Shown piece after piece: positions 18,121-26,540 of a stretch of 52,095 nt of DNA (position 1 is its first letter; every line of letters starts with the position of its first letter). The stretch is from Blastopirellula sp. (lineage in GTDB: Bacteria > Planctomycetota > Planctomycetia > Pirellulales > Pirellulaceae): NCBI GenBank assembly GCA_002733575.1, contig NVWB01000155.1, forward strand, positions 1-52,095, given 5' to 3'. Below the pieces are notes generated by a model. The model saw nothing but the letters and a program-made list of their open reading frames with translations, was not told the DNA's origin and did no database searches. Made by a program: the position numbers and the translations under genes.

Positions 18121-18143
18121 GTAGGTCAGTGCTGTGCCTGACG
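18121..18143 (-). repeat. R4 repeat, copy b
   Basis: Exact inverted match over about 23 bases to 11209-11231 (GTAGGTCAGTGCTGTGCCTG and following bases). Confidence 0.7.
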
Positions 18144-18196
18144 GAGTTTGAGAACCAAGATTGTTGACCATCCTTGTAAGTGGAAATATAAAAGAC

Positions 18197-18583
18197 ATGC
18201 GACGTCAAGAAAAACAACCAAAGTCAAAACAGGCTATCGCGTTGCCAAGCGACCTCTTTGATTTCATGTGTTACGTTCATGAAATGATCGAAACTAAGGA
18301 CGAATCTGCCACTATTGAATCAGACGATTTGCTTCAATGCGAACGTGCCTATGCTGGTTTGATCGAAGAGGGTGGCGTTCAGTACGGATTCAGTTACTTT
18401 CCTGAAAAAGGAATTCGGCACATATGGGAGTTTGATCTTGACGTTGTAGATATCGCGAATATTACCGAAGGTTCAAAAACGAATTTGATTTTATGGGGAT
18501 GCCAAGATAGTAACTGTCGATGTATGTTCTCCGATCCTGATGATTCATGTTTCCATTGCGACTACGTCGATGATGATGCCTAG
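18197..18583 (+). CDS. Hypothetical protein with Cys-rich C-terminus
   Basis: Unrecognised family. The 128-residue product begins with a basic, Gln-rich stretch (MRRQEKQPKSKQA) and has an acidic middle. It ends in a cysteine cluster (CQDSNCRCMF and CFHC) spaced like a small metal-binding knuckle, followed by an acidic tail. The ATG at 18197 was chosen because the upstream part of the frame is intergenic repeat sequence; no strong ribosome site supports it or the alternative at 18161. There is no membrane segment. It stands alone between repeats. Confidence 0.55.
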   Translation: MRRQEKQPKSKQAIALPSDLFDFMCYVHEMIETKDESATIESDDLLQCERAYAGLIEEGGVQYGFSYFPEKGIRHIWEFDLDVVDIANITEGSKTNLILWGCQDSNCRCMFSDPDDSCFHCDYVDDDA

Positions 18584-18645
18584 GGCACCTTTCCAATGTC
18601 AGCCGCCTTGAAGTGCAAAAAATAGCCGCGAAGAAAGAAAAGAGT

Positions 18646-18714
18646 AACCACAAAGACACGAAGAAAAGAAAGAGTTGATTTCAAATTCTTCGTGTCTTCG
18701 AGCCTTAGTGGTTG
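18646..18714. repeat. R5 repeat (ACCACAAAGACACGAAG type), copy a
   Basis: Left arm AACCACAAAGACACGAAGAA pairs with a right arm TTCTTCGTGTCTTCG...TTAGTGGTT containing an extra eight bases. The same type recurs at 23523-23594 and partly near 18078. Repeats of this sequence type are scattered in many environmental genomes. Confidence 0.8.
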
Positions 18715-18768
18715 AAAATAATTCAACCAGTAGCCACTCTACGATTTTTGCTACTCGGTTTGCAATAC

Positions 18769-20424
18769 TTACTGCACCATCTTCGGTCGTTTACCGGCTG
18801 GTGGTTCATACCCTGCTGGCGTTTTGGGTTTGATTTGTTCAGGCGGGTCGTAGTTGCTGGCATCGTATAGCGGCCAGTCGTCGGTTCTGAATGGTGAGGC
18901 TGGAATGCCGACTTCGTTGTAGAGCAGGTTTCGCTGCATAGGGTTCATGGCCCAGGCGTATCTTACGGCGGCCGGTTTTTTAATTCCCTTGGCAGAAACC
19001 ACCACGGTGTTCCCCTTGATCTCGGCATCGGCCCAAACGAATTTCTGATCTTCCCCGGCAACGGCGAAACTGTTGAGTGGGCCAGCTTGGGCTTTTACCA
19101 TGGCGGACCCAAATGTGTCGAATGTCAACACGATCTTATCACCTTCAATTTTGAAAGACTTATAGAAAGGCCCATACTCAACAAAATCTTTGTGGTAAGT
19201 TCTTTTCAATGCCAGGTAAGCGAGTCGCAAGCCAATCGGTTTTTTGTTCTTTGGGTGCAGCATGAAAGGGTCGCCGGTGTCTATCGCCACGGCCACTCCG
19301 GTGTTGGGAAGCGTGTTGGCCACGCGTCGCATCATGTCTCGACTTACGGCCCAAGCGGCGTTGGCTTCAACTGGTTCAGTTTGGGCCGGATGCCAACAGG
19401 GAAGTTGTACAAAATAAAACGGGAAGTCATCGGCCACACTGCCGCCAGAAAGTTCGTGCCACGATGCACGGTAGTAGTTGATCAAACGCGGCAACTGATT
19501 CACATAGTTGGCGGCCTGGGCCACATGTTTGGCGTTGCGTTCGCCTTGATACCAGATGGCCCCGCGAATCGCATAAGGCCGCACAGGGTAAATCATGCCG
19601 TTGAAGATATTGCTCGGGTATTGATGACCCCAGTTCTTGGGCGTTCTCAGCTTCGGCGGCAATCGGCGTTCGCCTTTCTTGAACGCTTCGGTCGCTCTGG
19701 CCAATTGCTTTTTGGCAAGCTTAATATCATAACTGGCCGACTCCGCATCGTCTGCTTTAATCTCTTTGCCAGTTCGTGGGTCATTCAGTTGAATGTCTCG
19801 CGGCATCCAACCTTCAATCGGGGTGCCAGCATAAGCTTGCAGCACCACGCCGACAGGGATGCCGAGTTCTTTGTGTAGTTTCTCAGCGAAGTAAAACGAA
19901 ACAGCCGAGCAAGCGCCAGCGGTCTCAGGAGTACAAGGTGCCCACGCGGCCACGACATCGTCTTGCGGCTCATGATGATGGGCCCTTTCGCTGCGGAAGA
20001 TGCGAAAGTTCGGGTGATTGGCGGCGGCCTGATCTTCGGGGCCGTGTTCAGTAAAAGTTAAACGCCAGCCCATGTTCGATTGCCCGGCACAGAGCCAAAC
20101 TTCGCCAATCGCCACGTTGCTGATTTTATGTATGTTGTTGCCGCGAATGGTCAAACTGTGCCCTGTGCCAAAGCTGGGTGTTTCGAGTTCCACTTGCCAG
20201 CGACCATCTTTGCCAGCGGTGGCCGAAGCCTGTTTGCCCCAACTGCCGACGACTGTAACTTCTTCACCTTGTTCGGCCCAACCCCAAATCGGCGCGGCAG
20301 TTTGCTGCTGCAAGATCATGTGATCACCAATGATGGCCGGCAAGCGGACATCAGCGACTGCGAGCGAGCAGAGAGAAGCAAAACAGATCGTCAGAGAGAG
20401 CGGAAAACGCGAGTATTGGTTCAT
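18769..20424 (-). CDS. Sialate O-acetylesterase-like SGNH hydrolase
   Basis: A 551-residue exported esterase that removes acetyl groups from sialic acids or other glycan sugars. A signal peptide (about 1-24, ending SLAVA) is followed by a beta-rich domain. The catalytic SASA/SGNH domain comes next, with nucleophile S116 in CAGQSNMGW and the conserved IWYQGERN block near the middle. The C-terminal part has a beta-sandwich (VRYAWAMNP block) typical of this family. The C-terminus is Pro/Lys-rich. It lies alone on the minus strand but belongs functionally with the glycan-degradation genes at 24-38 kb. Specificity for sialic acid is by family only. Confidence 0.92.
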   Translation of the reverse strand: MNQYSRFPLSLTICFASLCSLAVADVRLPAIIGDHMILQQQTAAPIWGWAEQGEEVTVVGSWGKQASATAGKDGRWQVELETPSFGTGHSLTIRGNNIHKISNVAIGEVWLCAGQSNMGWRLTFTEHGPEDQAAANHPNFRIFRSERAHHHEPQDDVVAAWAPCTPETAGACSAVSFYFAEKLHKELGIPVGVVLQAYAGTPIEGWMPRDIQLNDPRTGKEIKADDAESASYDIKLAKKQLARATEAFKKGERRLPPKLRTPKNWGHQYPSNIFNGMIYPVRPYAIRGAIWYQGERNAKHVAQAANYVNQLPRLINYYRASWHELSGGSVADDFPFYFVQLPCWHPAQTEPVEANAAWAVSRDMMRRVANTLPNTGVAVAIDTGDPFMLHPKNKKPIGLRLAYLALKRTYHKDFVEYGPFYKSFKIEGDKIVLTFDTFGSAMVKAQAGPLNSFAVAGEDQKFVWADAEIKGNTVVVSAKGIKKPAAVRYAWAMNPMQRNLLYNEVGIPASPFRTDDWPLYDASNYDPPEQIKPKTPAGYEPPAGKRPKMVQ

Positions 20425-20599
20425 CGCAGTTTGTCTTTCGGAAGATGAAATTTAGTTGGGGGATGAGGATAGTATAGGTCAAGAGCATTGTGGTCGGTGA
20501 TTTGTTGTTTAATTCAGATAATTATTTTTAACGAAACAAATTCATTGATACACCAGTAACTTACGTCTATATTCAAAGCAGTGGAAGAAATATAGCCAG

Positions 20600-21271
20600 A
20601 TGTCCGTTTTTTGCATGACTGCAACAATGAAGTTTACAATTCAAACACTATTGATCTTGGTGGCAATATCTTCGGTTTGTGCGTTGATATTGCGTTCCAG
20701 TCATTGGATTGCGGCGATAGTTTTTGGGGTAGCCGGGTGTTTGATGTTCTATGCGGTGAAAATGCCAGCTCCACAGCGGTATCATCGAATCTCTTTTGGC
20801 GTTCGCTGTTTTCTAGGGTTCCTAGCATGTGTGTTAATGTGGTTTTCGGCAATTGATCATTCGCACTACTATGAATGGTGTAACTTATGTCATGCACATC
20901 ATTATTCTGATGAGGTACGCATCTGTGGCGTGCCAGTGCAGACTGTGCATGAAGAACCTCACAATCCAACTTATTTTGATAGGTTCATTGTCGATATTGG
21001 GAAGCCTTGTAAGCATGAGATTGAAAGTGATCGTTTAGGGCAAGCTTGGGGGTTAATGCTTTATTTGCGTCCAGTTAATAATTATCTGTGTTGCCTGACC
21101 GGTGGACCAGATAATTACAATCAAGGTGTGTCAGAACGCATTCAACAATTTGCAAAAGAGAATCCCGAAGAAGCTAGTGCTCTATATAAAAAAGTTGTCA
21201 ATGAAGATGATTTTGATGCTATGTTCGCATTTATTGAAAGCATGTCTCAGCCAGAACCTGAGGAAGATTGA
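20600..21271 (+). CDS. Membrane hypothetical protein with HxxC/CxxC-type motif
   Basis: Unrecognised family. The 223-residue product has three hydrophobic segments (about 12-30, 34-50, 68-83), the first preceded by the planctomycete-type KFTIQTLLIL. A polar region follows containing CNLCHAHHY and later CKHE and CC. The CxxCH arrangement looks like a heme-c site, but it sits after a membrane span in an otherwise soluble domain, so heme attachment is unproven. The C-terminus is acidic. An internal ATG at 20627 (MKFTIQ) is an equally good or better start. Confidence 0.65.
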   Translation: MSVFCMTATMKFTIQTLLILVAISSVCALILRSSHWIAAIVFGVAGCLMFYAVKMPAPQRYHRISFGVRCFLGFLACVLMWFSAIDHSHYYEWCNLCHAHHYSDEVRICGVPVQTVHEEPHNPTYFDRFIVDIGKPCKHEIESDRLGQAWGLMLYLRPVNNYLCCLTGGPDNYNQGVSERIQQFAKENPEEASALYKKVVNEDDFDAMFAFIESMSQPEPEED

Positions 21272-21297
21272 ATTTAATACAGTGTTACAAAAAATCT

Positions 21298-21345
21298 AAA
21301 CACAGAGGACACAGAGAGCACAGAGTTTTGCTTCCAACTCTCTCG
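21298..21345. repeat. R5b repeat (ACACAGAGGACACAGAG type), partial
   Basis: AACACAGAGGACACAGAGAG followed by CACAGAG and then an inverted CTCTC arm. The fuller version is at 23407-23480. It begins about 26 bp after the preceding stop. Confidence 0.65.
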
Positions 21346-21451
21346 GCAGTTCACTTTAGAATTTTGTTGTAATTCTCCCAATAACATTCTACAATAATCA
21401 ACATGTCTCAAAGTTCATCAAGATTCCTATTTCTGGCGAGGAGTGGTTGAA

Positions 21452-22120
21452 ATGTACTGCCGAATAGTCTCTCTCATCTTATTGAGTTCCTGTTTTATTG
21501 TTGGCCCGTTGTTGGCGGAGGATGCCTTAACAAAAAATGCCAAGGCGGAGAATGCAAAAGCGGCTGCCCCAGTAAGCCACAAGATCAAAAGTAAAATTAA
21601 ATCTGAACCAGCCTTGATCATTATCGCAAACACGAAGGGTGAAACGGTACGATCCAACATTGATAAATTGGTTCTGGAAACTCCGCCTGCTATTTTGAAA
21701 TCGGCGAAAGACTGGACAGACATATCAGACCATGGCAAGGAAATGTTGGTGACGTTCATCCATAGCCTGCATAGCTCAAAATACCTAGCATTGTCATTTG
21801 GTGATGAGTACTCCATGAGTGTGTCAATCAAACAGAAAGAGAAGACTCTTGTCGATCTTGAAACCCATGTCCGCTACAAAGAGACCTTCAACGAGTGCGA
21901 TGAAAAGAAGTTTCGTGTTTGGGGGGTCTTTGAATTCGATAACCAAGTAACCAAACGTAAATGTTTTGTCCTCTGCCAAGTCGAAGGGTTGAAGACTCCG
22001 TCAATAGACCCTAAAGATTTGGTCATTCACCCCACAGGCACCGTGACTTGGACCGGGCCACTGCTCAAAGTCCCCAAGTCTATGAATGGCAAAAAAACAA
22101 CGACTGCGAAAAAACAATAA
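21452..22120 (+). CDS. Secreted hypothetical protein
   Basis: Unrecognised family. The 222-residue product has a clear signal peptide (residues 1-24, LILLSSCFIVGPLLAEDA), an Ala/Lys-rich linker (NAKAENAKAAAP) and a soluble domain ending in a Lys/Thr-rich tail. The ATG at 21452 is preferred over GTG at 21443 because GCGAGGAG lies eight bases upstream of it. It is followed after 6 bp by a small membrane protein and then a larger one, so the three may form an operon. Confidence 0.65.
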   Translation: MYCRIVSLILLSSCFIVGPLLAEDALTKNAKAENAKAAAPVSHKIKSKIKSEPALIIIANTKGETVRSNIDKLVLETPPAILKSAKDWTDISDHGKEMLVTFIHSLHSSKYLALSFGDEYSMSVSIKQKEKTLVDLETHVRYKETFNECDEKKFRVWGVFEFDNQVTKRKCFVLCQVEGLKTPSIDPKDLVIHPTGTVTWTGPLLKVPKSMNGKKTTTAKKQ

Positions 22121-22126
22121 CCGTGC

Positions 22127-22384
22127 ATGACAGATCTGCAAAGTAAAAAGTTGATTTACCTCAAAGGATTTTTGTTCCTAATCATCCTGCTTTCTTGCAG
22201 CGGGTTGATTGTTTACGAAACACGTTCCTGGAAGATTACGTTGCTACTGGCCCTGGCAATCTGGGCCTCTGCCAGAGTTTACTACTTCATGTTTTATGTG
22301 ATCCAGCGCTACGTTGACCCTGGCTATAAATTTGCTGGGATCTATTCGTTTGTGATGTATTTGTTTTCGCGTGGGAAGAAGTAG
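22127..22384 (+). CDS. Small two-span membrane protein
   Basis: Unrecognised 85-residue protein with two hydrophobic segments (about 12-30 and 34-60) and a basic C-terminus (FSRGKK). It sits between a secreted hypothetical and a larger membrane protein, 6 bp and 4 bp from each, consistent with an operon. No function can be inferred. Confidence 0.6.
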   Translation: MTDLQSKKLIYLKGFLFLIILLSCSGLIVYETRSWKITLLLALAIWASARVYYFMFYVIQRYVDPGYKFAGIYSFVMYLFSRGKK

Positions 22385-22388
22385 AATT

Positions 22389-23378
22389 ATGTTCTCGATG
22401 ATTCTCACCGGCAGTTCATTGTTGCTCCTGCTTGCCATGGCCGGAAATCACTTCGTTCACGGATTTGGTTGTTGGGGATTGCAGCCAGGTGGTCGATTAT
22501 CATCCTTAATTTATGATCTGCAAATTCTGGTTTCGGTAGTAGCCGGGGTTAGGCTTGCGGTATGGTTGTCTGAGAAAAAACTACCAATGAATTTTACACG
22601 ACTCATCGTAATTGGTATCGGCTTAATTGCTTCCATTACAATGTTCTTGCTATATGGTTGGGCAGCTGGCAGTTCCTTGCATCATTTGGGAATCGAAAAT
22701 CTGTTTGCGTACTTAACGCTCGCAATCACATCCCTGGCAATCAGCAATTACCCTTGGGCTCTAGCCAGTCGGCAATCTGACGCAACCAATAACAGCATTG
22801 ACTCGGGTGAATCGAATGCTGGTTCTTCACCACTCGCATCTGACAACCCGTATGCTTCACCTCTTACCGATTCGCAACTTCCAGTTCGAGTGGATCGCAC
22901 GTTTTGCGGACTTCAACCGAACTGGACAACGCCAGATCGTTTCTACAAATTTTACATAACGAAGGAGACACTCTACGCTGGATGGATTGGTGGGCAGTTT
23001 CACGATAAACTCTCAGTTCGATACGGACTGTGGCCGATCTACCTGATCCTTGTCGGAATCATCGTTGGTGAGCCTCTGGCAATCTGGGCCGACAATCGCC
23101 GCTGTCGACTTCAATCGCTTTACGATTCATTGATCGAAGAGCCAGATGTATTCCTTGCTGCCGATTCACGTAATATGATGATCGCACGGAAGAATATTCA
23201 GTCGATCAAAATCTCATCGCGCAAGAGTTCTTGGACGTTTTGGGCGAATTCTGGAATCATTACCTTGAACATTCATTATGGAAAGTCAATCCGCCTCCTA
23301 ATTCGTGATACACGTGACTTAAATGACATCGTGGACGAATTGGTAGACGCTGGGTATCCGGTTGTGTTTGAGGGGTGA
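22389..23378 (+). CDS. Membrane protein with internal NPYASP motif
   Basis: Unrecognised 329-residue protein. The N-terminal half has about four hydrophobic segments. A polar linker then contains DNPYASPLTDSQ (about residues 150-161), which is the hallmark start of many short planctomycete membrane proteins (compare MPENPYQSPLAEQ at 47814). The second half has one more span (about residues 213-232) and a basic soluble tail. This suggests the fusion of an N-terminal membrane module to an NPYxSP-type protein. The ATG at 22389 follows the previous stop by four bases; the frame is also open from 22371. Confidence 0.65.
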   Translation: MFSMILTGSSLLLLLAMAGNHFVHGFGCWGLQPGGRLSSLIYDLQILVSVVAGVRLAVWLSEKKLPMNFTRLIVIGIGLIASITMFLLYGWAAGSSLHHLGIENLFAYLTLAITSLAISNYPWALASRQSDATNNSIDSGESNAGSSPLASDNPYASPLTDSQLPVRVDRTFCGLQPNWTTPDRFYKFYITKETLYAGWIGGQFHDKLSVRYGLWPIYLILVGIIVGEPLAIWADNRRCRLQSLYDSLIEEPDVFLAADSRNMMIARKNIQSIKISSRKSSWTFWANSGIITLNIHYGKSIRLLIRDTRDLNDIVDELVDAGYPVVFEG

Positions 23379-23406
23379 AGTGTTGTAGCTGAAGGGGAAA
23401 TAGATC

Positions 23407-23480
23407 AAAACACAGAGGCACAGAGATAACAGAGCTTTACTTCAAGCTCTCTCTGTGTACTCCGTGCCCTCTATGTTAAG
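23407..23480. repeat. R5b repeat (ACACAGAGGCACAGAG type)
   Basis: The left arm AAACACAGAGGCACAGAGAT is mirrored by AGCTCTCTCTGTGTACTCCG and the following GTGCCCTCTATGTT. The gene-free stretch 23379-23710 holds this and one R5 unit (23523-23594), then 116 bp with nothing recognised. Confidence 0.75.
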
Positions 23481-23522
23481 AAAAACAATCCTTTGCTTAC
23501 TTGCTAAGCCATGAATTATGTC

Positions 23523-23594
23523 AACCACAAAGACACTAAGCCACGAAGAAGTGGTGATTCAGCTTTTTCTTTGTGTCTTCGGGCCTTTGTGGTA
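23523..23594. repeat. R5 repeat, copy b
   Basis: AACCACAAAGACACTAAGCC on the left and CTTTGTGTCTTCGGGCCTTT followed by GTGGT on the right form an imperfect inverted repeat of the type also at 18646-18714. Confidence 0.8.
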
Positions 23595-23710
23595 GTCTAT
23601 TCATTGGAGAAGCTTTGCCGTTTGATTTGCTGGTCTGGGCAGTGTTTGAATGAACGGTATGCTCCTCGCACCAACTGTGGCATATTCATAACAGAATCAA
23701 GTCAAAAAAA

Positions 23711-24043
23711 ATGTCGGGAAATCAATATGACGAAACGCGGGAAAAGCTTCAACTTGAGATTCAGTTTGCGCGAGAGCAACTTATCGAAGGCAGGCCGATG
23801 TCTGAAGTTGCGAATGAATTGCATGGACGTGGAATGGGCATGCTCTTTTTTATATTCATCTTTCGAGAGGCAACAGGAGTTGGGATTGGGGATTTAAAAT
23901 GTTTTGGTCCATGGTGGAGCGATGATAGCGGTGTGACTAATGTCCAAGATTTTGATGCCTATGCAAACGAATTAAATATGCAGAAACACGCAATTGACTG
24001 GTCAGATGATGATCATAACCAAATTTACATCATTGGGTATTAA
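23711..24043 (+). CDS. Hypothetical protein
   Basis: Unrecognised 110-residue protein. The first 35 residues are strongly helical and charged (YDETREKLQLEIQFAREQL). A short hydrophobic stretch follows (MGMLFFIFIFREATG), then an acidic, aromatic C-terminal half. There is no signal peptide. The pattern resembles small immunity-like or DUF proteins of bacterial accessory regions, which is only an impression. A short A-run lies directly before the start, and no strong ribosome site is visible. Confidence 0.5.
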   Translation: MSGNQYDETREKLQLEIQFAREQLIEGRPMSEVANELHGRGMGMLFFIFIFREATGVGIGDLKCFGPWWSDDSGVTNVQDFDAYANELNMQKHAIDWSDDDHNQIYIIGY

Positions 24044-24173
24044 CTCAGTAAAACCAACATTGGACTTCTGCCACAAATCGGGTATAGTATGATTATCTTC
24101 TTTGATTCGCCTGCCCTGTAAATAACGCACTTTGATCCTTCCCTGTTCACACTTCCTACCCTAAGGCCCTTTG

Positions 24174-25568
24174 ATGGTTCGGCCCGATTCTAATAATTCG
24201 GTTTCACGTGCGGTGCGGGGGATGTCTCGGCGGCGGATGTTGGGTGCTAGTGCTGGGTTGTGTGGGTTGAGTTTGCCCGGCTTTTTGAACCTGCAAAGTC
24301 AAGCTGCAGAACACCAGGCGGCGTCTGGAAGTAAAGCCAAGAGTTGTATCATTATTTATCTATGGGGCGGGATGAGTCACATAGATACTTTTGATCCTAA
24401 GCCAGATGCCCCGTCGGAAATTCGCGGCACGTTTGAGACCATTCAAACCGCCACGCCGGGTATTGTCATCGGCGAACATACTCCGCTGCTGGCCAAGCAC
24501 ACAGAGAAGCTGGCCATCATTCGTTCGGTGAATCACAATGATTCGGCCCATGGTCGTGGCATGTATTGGAACCTGACTGGGCATCAGCCACCGCGATCTG
24601 GAAACATTGCGCCGAAGCGTGAAGACTGGCCCACATTGGCCGCGATGATCTCGAAGTTCCGCAATGCACCTAAGGGTGTGCCCAACGCCGTGCGGTTGCC
24701 GTACCCTATGGTTGATAACGGCACGCTGCAAGCTGGCGAATACGGTGGCTGGCTGGGTGCCAAGTATGACCCAATTGTGATGCGTCCGCAAAGCGGCGAT
24801 CCCTTTGGTGGCGTGTCACGCAGCTTGGGTTCTGCCGTGTTGCATTTGAACGAAGTTGACTTCGACCGGGTTTCGGCCAGAGCCAACTTGTTGGCTTCGC
24901 TGGAAGCCCCAGTCGGCACCAAGGACGCGTTTGAAGGCTTCGATCATTTCCGCGATTTGGCGCAAGATATTTTGCTTGGTTCCGCAGTCAAAGATGCGTA
25001 TGACTTGGAGAAGGAAGACCCCAAGGTCCGCGAGAGCTACGGCACGCACTTAGGCGGGCAGAGCATGCTGCTGGCTCGGCGTTTGACAGAAGCCGGCGTG
25101 CCAGTGGTGCAAGTCTGCTGTGCCGCGGGTGATTTGAACGGCGGAAAAGGGGACATGTGGGACACCCACGGCGACAACTTTAATCGCTTGAAGAACAACT
25201 TACTGCCGGTGTTTGATCGCGGGACATCGGCACTGCTGCAAGACCTGGAAGACCGGGGCACGTTAGACGAAACCTTAGTGGCCGTGCTGACCGATTTCGG
25301 ACGCACGCCGAAGATCAACGGCGGGAAAGGCCGTGATCATTATCCGAGCGTGTACTCCGTTGCACTTGCAGGCGGCGGTATCCAAGGCGGCCAAGTCTAT
25401 GGCAGTAGCGATAACATGGGCGCCTTCCCCAAAACCAACGCGTGTGGCCCGGCCGATATTCACGCCACGATCTTCCGCGCCATGGGCATCTGGCCCCGGG
25501 CCGAGCTTAGAGACCCGTTGAACCGGCCTTTTCCAGTGAGTGATGGCCGAGTCTTGCCGCTGCTTTAG
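24174..25568 (+). CDS. DUF1501 protein (Tat-exported)
   Basis: A 464-residue DUF1501 protein, a family found mainly in planctomycetes and related to sulfatase/alkaline-phosphatase-like folds; its reaction is not established. The twin-arginine signal SRRRMLGASAGLCGLSLPG (about residues 17-35) is followed by family motifs YLWGGMSHIDTFDPKPDAP, GRGMYWNLTGH and DFGRTPKINGGKGRDHYP. DUF1501 genes are usually paired with DUF1549/DUF1553 cytochrome-like genes; that partner is absent here, and an alpha/beta hydrolase follows instead, 103 bp downstream. ATG at 24174 is used; TTG three bases earlier is also in frame. Confidence 0.92.
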   Translation: MVRPDSNNSVSRAVRGMSRRRMLGASAGLCGLSLPGFLNLQSQAAEHQAASGSKAKSCIIIYLWGGMSHIDTFDPKPDAPSEIRGTFETIQTATPGIVIGEHTPLLAKHTEKLAIIRSVNHNDSAHGRGMYWNLTGHQPPRSGNIAPKREDWPTLAAMISKFRNAPKGVPNAVRLPYPMVDNGTLQAGEYGGWLGAKYDPIVMRPQSGDPFGGVSRSLGSAVLHLNEVDFDRVSARANLLASLEAPVGTKDAFEGFDHFRDLAQDILLGSAVKDAYDLEKEDPKVRESYGTHLGGQSMLLARRLTEAGVPVVQVCCAAGDLNGGKGDMWDTHGDNFNRLKNNLLPVFDRGTSALLQDLEDRGTLDETLVAVLTDFGRTPKINGGKGRDHYPSVYSVALAGGGIQGGQVYGSSDNMGAFPKTNACGPADIHATIFRAMGIWPRAELRDPLNRPFPVSDGRVLPLL

Positions 25569-25670
25569 AGTTAAATTTGCTACGCATTTGGCAGCACATT
25601 TGACAACGGCCAGTTCTGCCGTAAAAATAGAGGCATTCCAATTGCCCTTCATCTTTGAGAGAAGAATTCT

Positions 25671-26537
25671 ATGACGAAACATCTTTGGCTATTCGCTGCT
25701 ATGGTTTTTGTTGGTTCACCACTGTTGGCAGAAGGGCCGCTCGATGCTTGGCCAGGTTTGGCACCAGGTGAAACAACGAAGTTGACCGGTGAACTATTAC
25801 CGTTTCGTGAAACTGAAAAACCGCCGATCTCGCGGGTTATCAAGATCAGCCGCCCTACATTCACCGTGCATCTGGCCGATAAGCCAAACGGAACTGGCGT
25901 GGTGATTTTGCCTGGCGGGGGCTTTGGAAAAGTAGTGCCTGATATGGAAGGAACCGAAGCGGCAGAGATGTTGAACAAGCAAGGCATTTCGGCGTTTGTG
26001 CTCAGTTATCGAACTACCGCCGGCGGCACAATTCCCGGCTGGGTCAAACCGCTGCAAGACGCACAGCGCATGGTGGCACTCATTCGATCGCAGTCTGATA
26101 AATGGGGCTTGAAGAAAGACCGGATTGGGCTGCTCGGTTTTTCTGCTGGTGGTCAAGTGGCCGCCCGTTTGCTTTGCGATGGTGGCAAACTGAGTTATGA
26201 AAAAATTGATGCGGTTGATGAAGTCTCTCACCGACCTGACTTCGCTGTGCTGATTTATCCTTGGAACATTTACGACAAAAAAACCGACAAACTAATCGAA
26301 GGCGTGGTAGTTCCTAAAGATTGCCCGCCCACCTGCTTGGTGCATACCGACGATGACGCATCGTCGTCACTCGGTGCGGTACTGTTTTACGCTGGGATTA
26401 AACGCCACGGAATTCCGGGCGAACTTCACGTTTACGGCAACGGTGGCCACGGCTACGGATTGCGAGACCGAGAAGGCTCACAAATTTCGACCTGGCCTAG
26501 TCATGTTGGACATTGGATTGGAACGCAGGGGTATTAG
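25671..26537 (+). CDS. Exported alpha/beta hydrolase (BD-FAE/acetylxylan-esterase-like)
   Basis: A 288-residue secreted esterase with a signal peptide (about 1-20, VGSPLLAEG) and an alpha/beta-hydrolase fold of the carbohydrate-esterase type. The oxyanion-loop motif is VVILPGGGFG. The triad is S158 in GFSAGG, D227-D229 in VHTDDD and H260 in GNGGHGYGL. Such enzymes deacetylate xylan or similar polysaccharides, in line with the surrounding glycan-degradation genes. It is followed after 3 bp by a hypothetical gene. Substrate is inference. Confidence 0.9.
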   Translation: MTKHLWLFAAMVFVGSPLLAEGPLDAWPGLAPGETTKLTGELLPFRETEKPPISRVIKISRPTFTVHLADKPNGTGVVILPGGGFGKVVPDMEGTEAAEMLNKQGISAFVLSYRTTAGGTIPGWVKPLQDAQRMVALIRSQSDKWGLKKDRIGLLGFSAGGQVAARLLCDGGKLSYEKIDAVDEVSHRPDFAVLIYPWNIYDKKTDKLIEGVVVPKDCPPTCLVHTDDDASSSLGAVLFYAGIKRHGIPGELHVYGNGGHGYGLRDREGSQISTWPSHVGHWIGTQGY

Positions 26538-26540
26538 GAA

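Larger units (their letters stand above)
17571..18196. other. Gene-free region with palindromes
   Basis: This 626-bp stretch has no convincing gene. It holds a perfect 21-bp palindrome (17665-17685), related ATCCA/TGGA-type half-sites near 17619-17637 and 17819-17825, one R3 palindrome (18048-18063), a partial R5 unit near 18078-18101 and one R4 repeat (18121-18143). Short open frames on both strands here have no recognisable content. Confidence 0.6.

Noticed and set aside
19087..19878. 263-residue + strand open frame
   Set aside because: Antisense of the sialate O-acetylesterase gene; no domain, no start signal, and the opposite frame has clear catalytic motifs.
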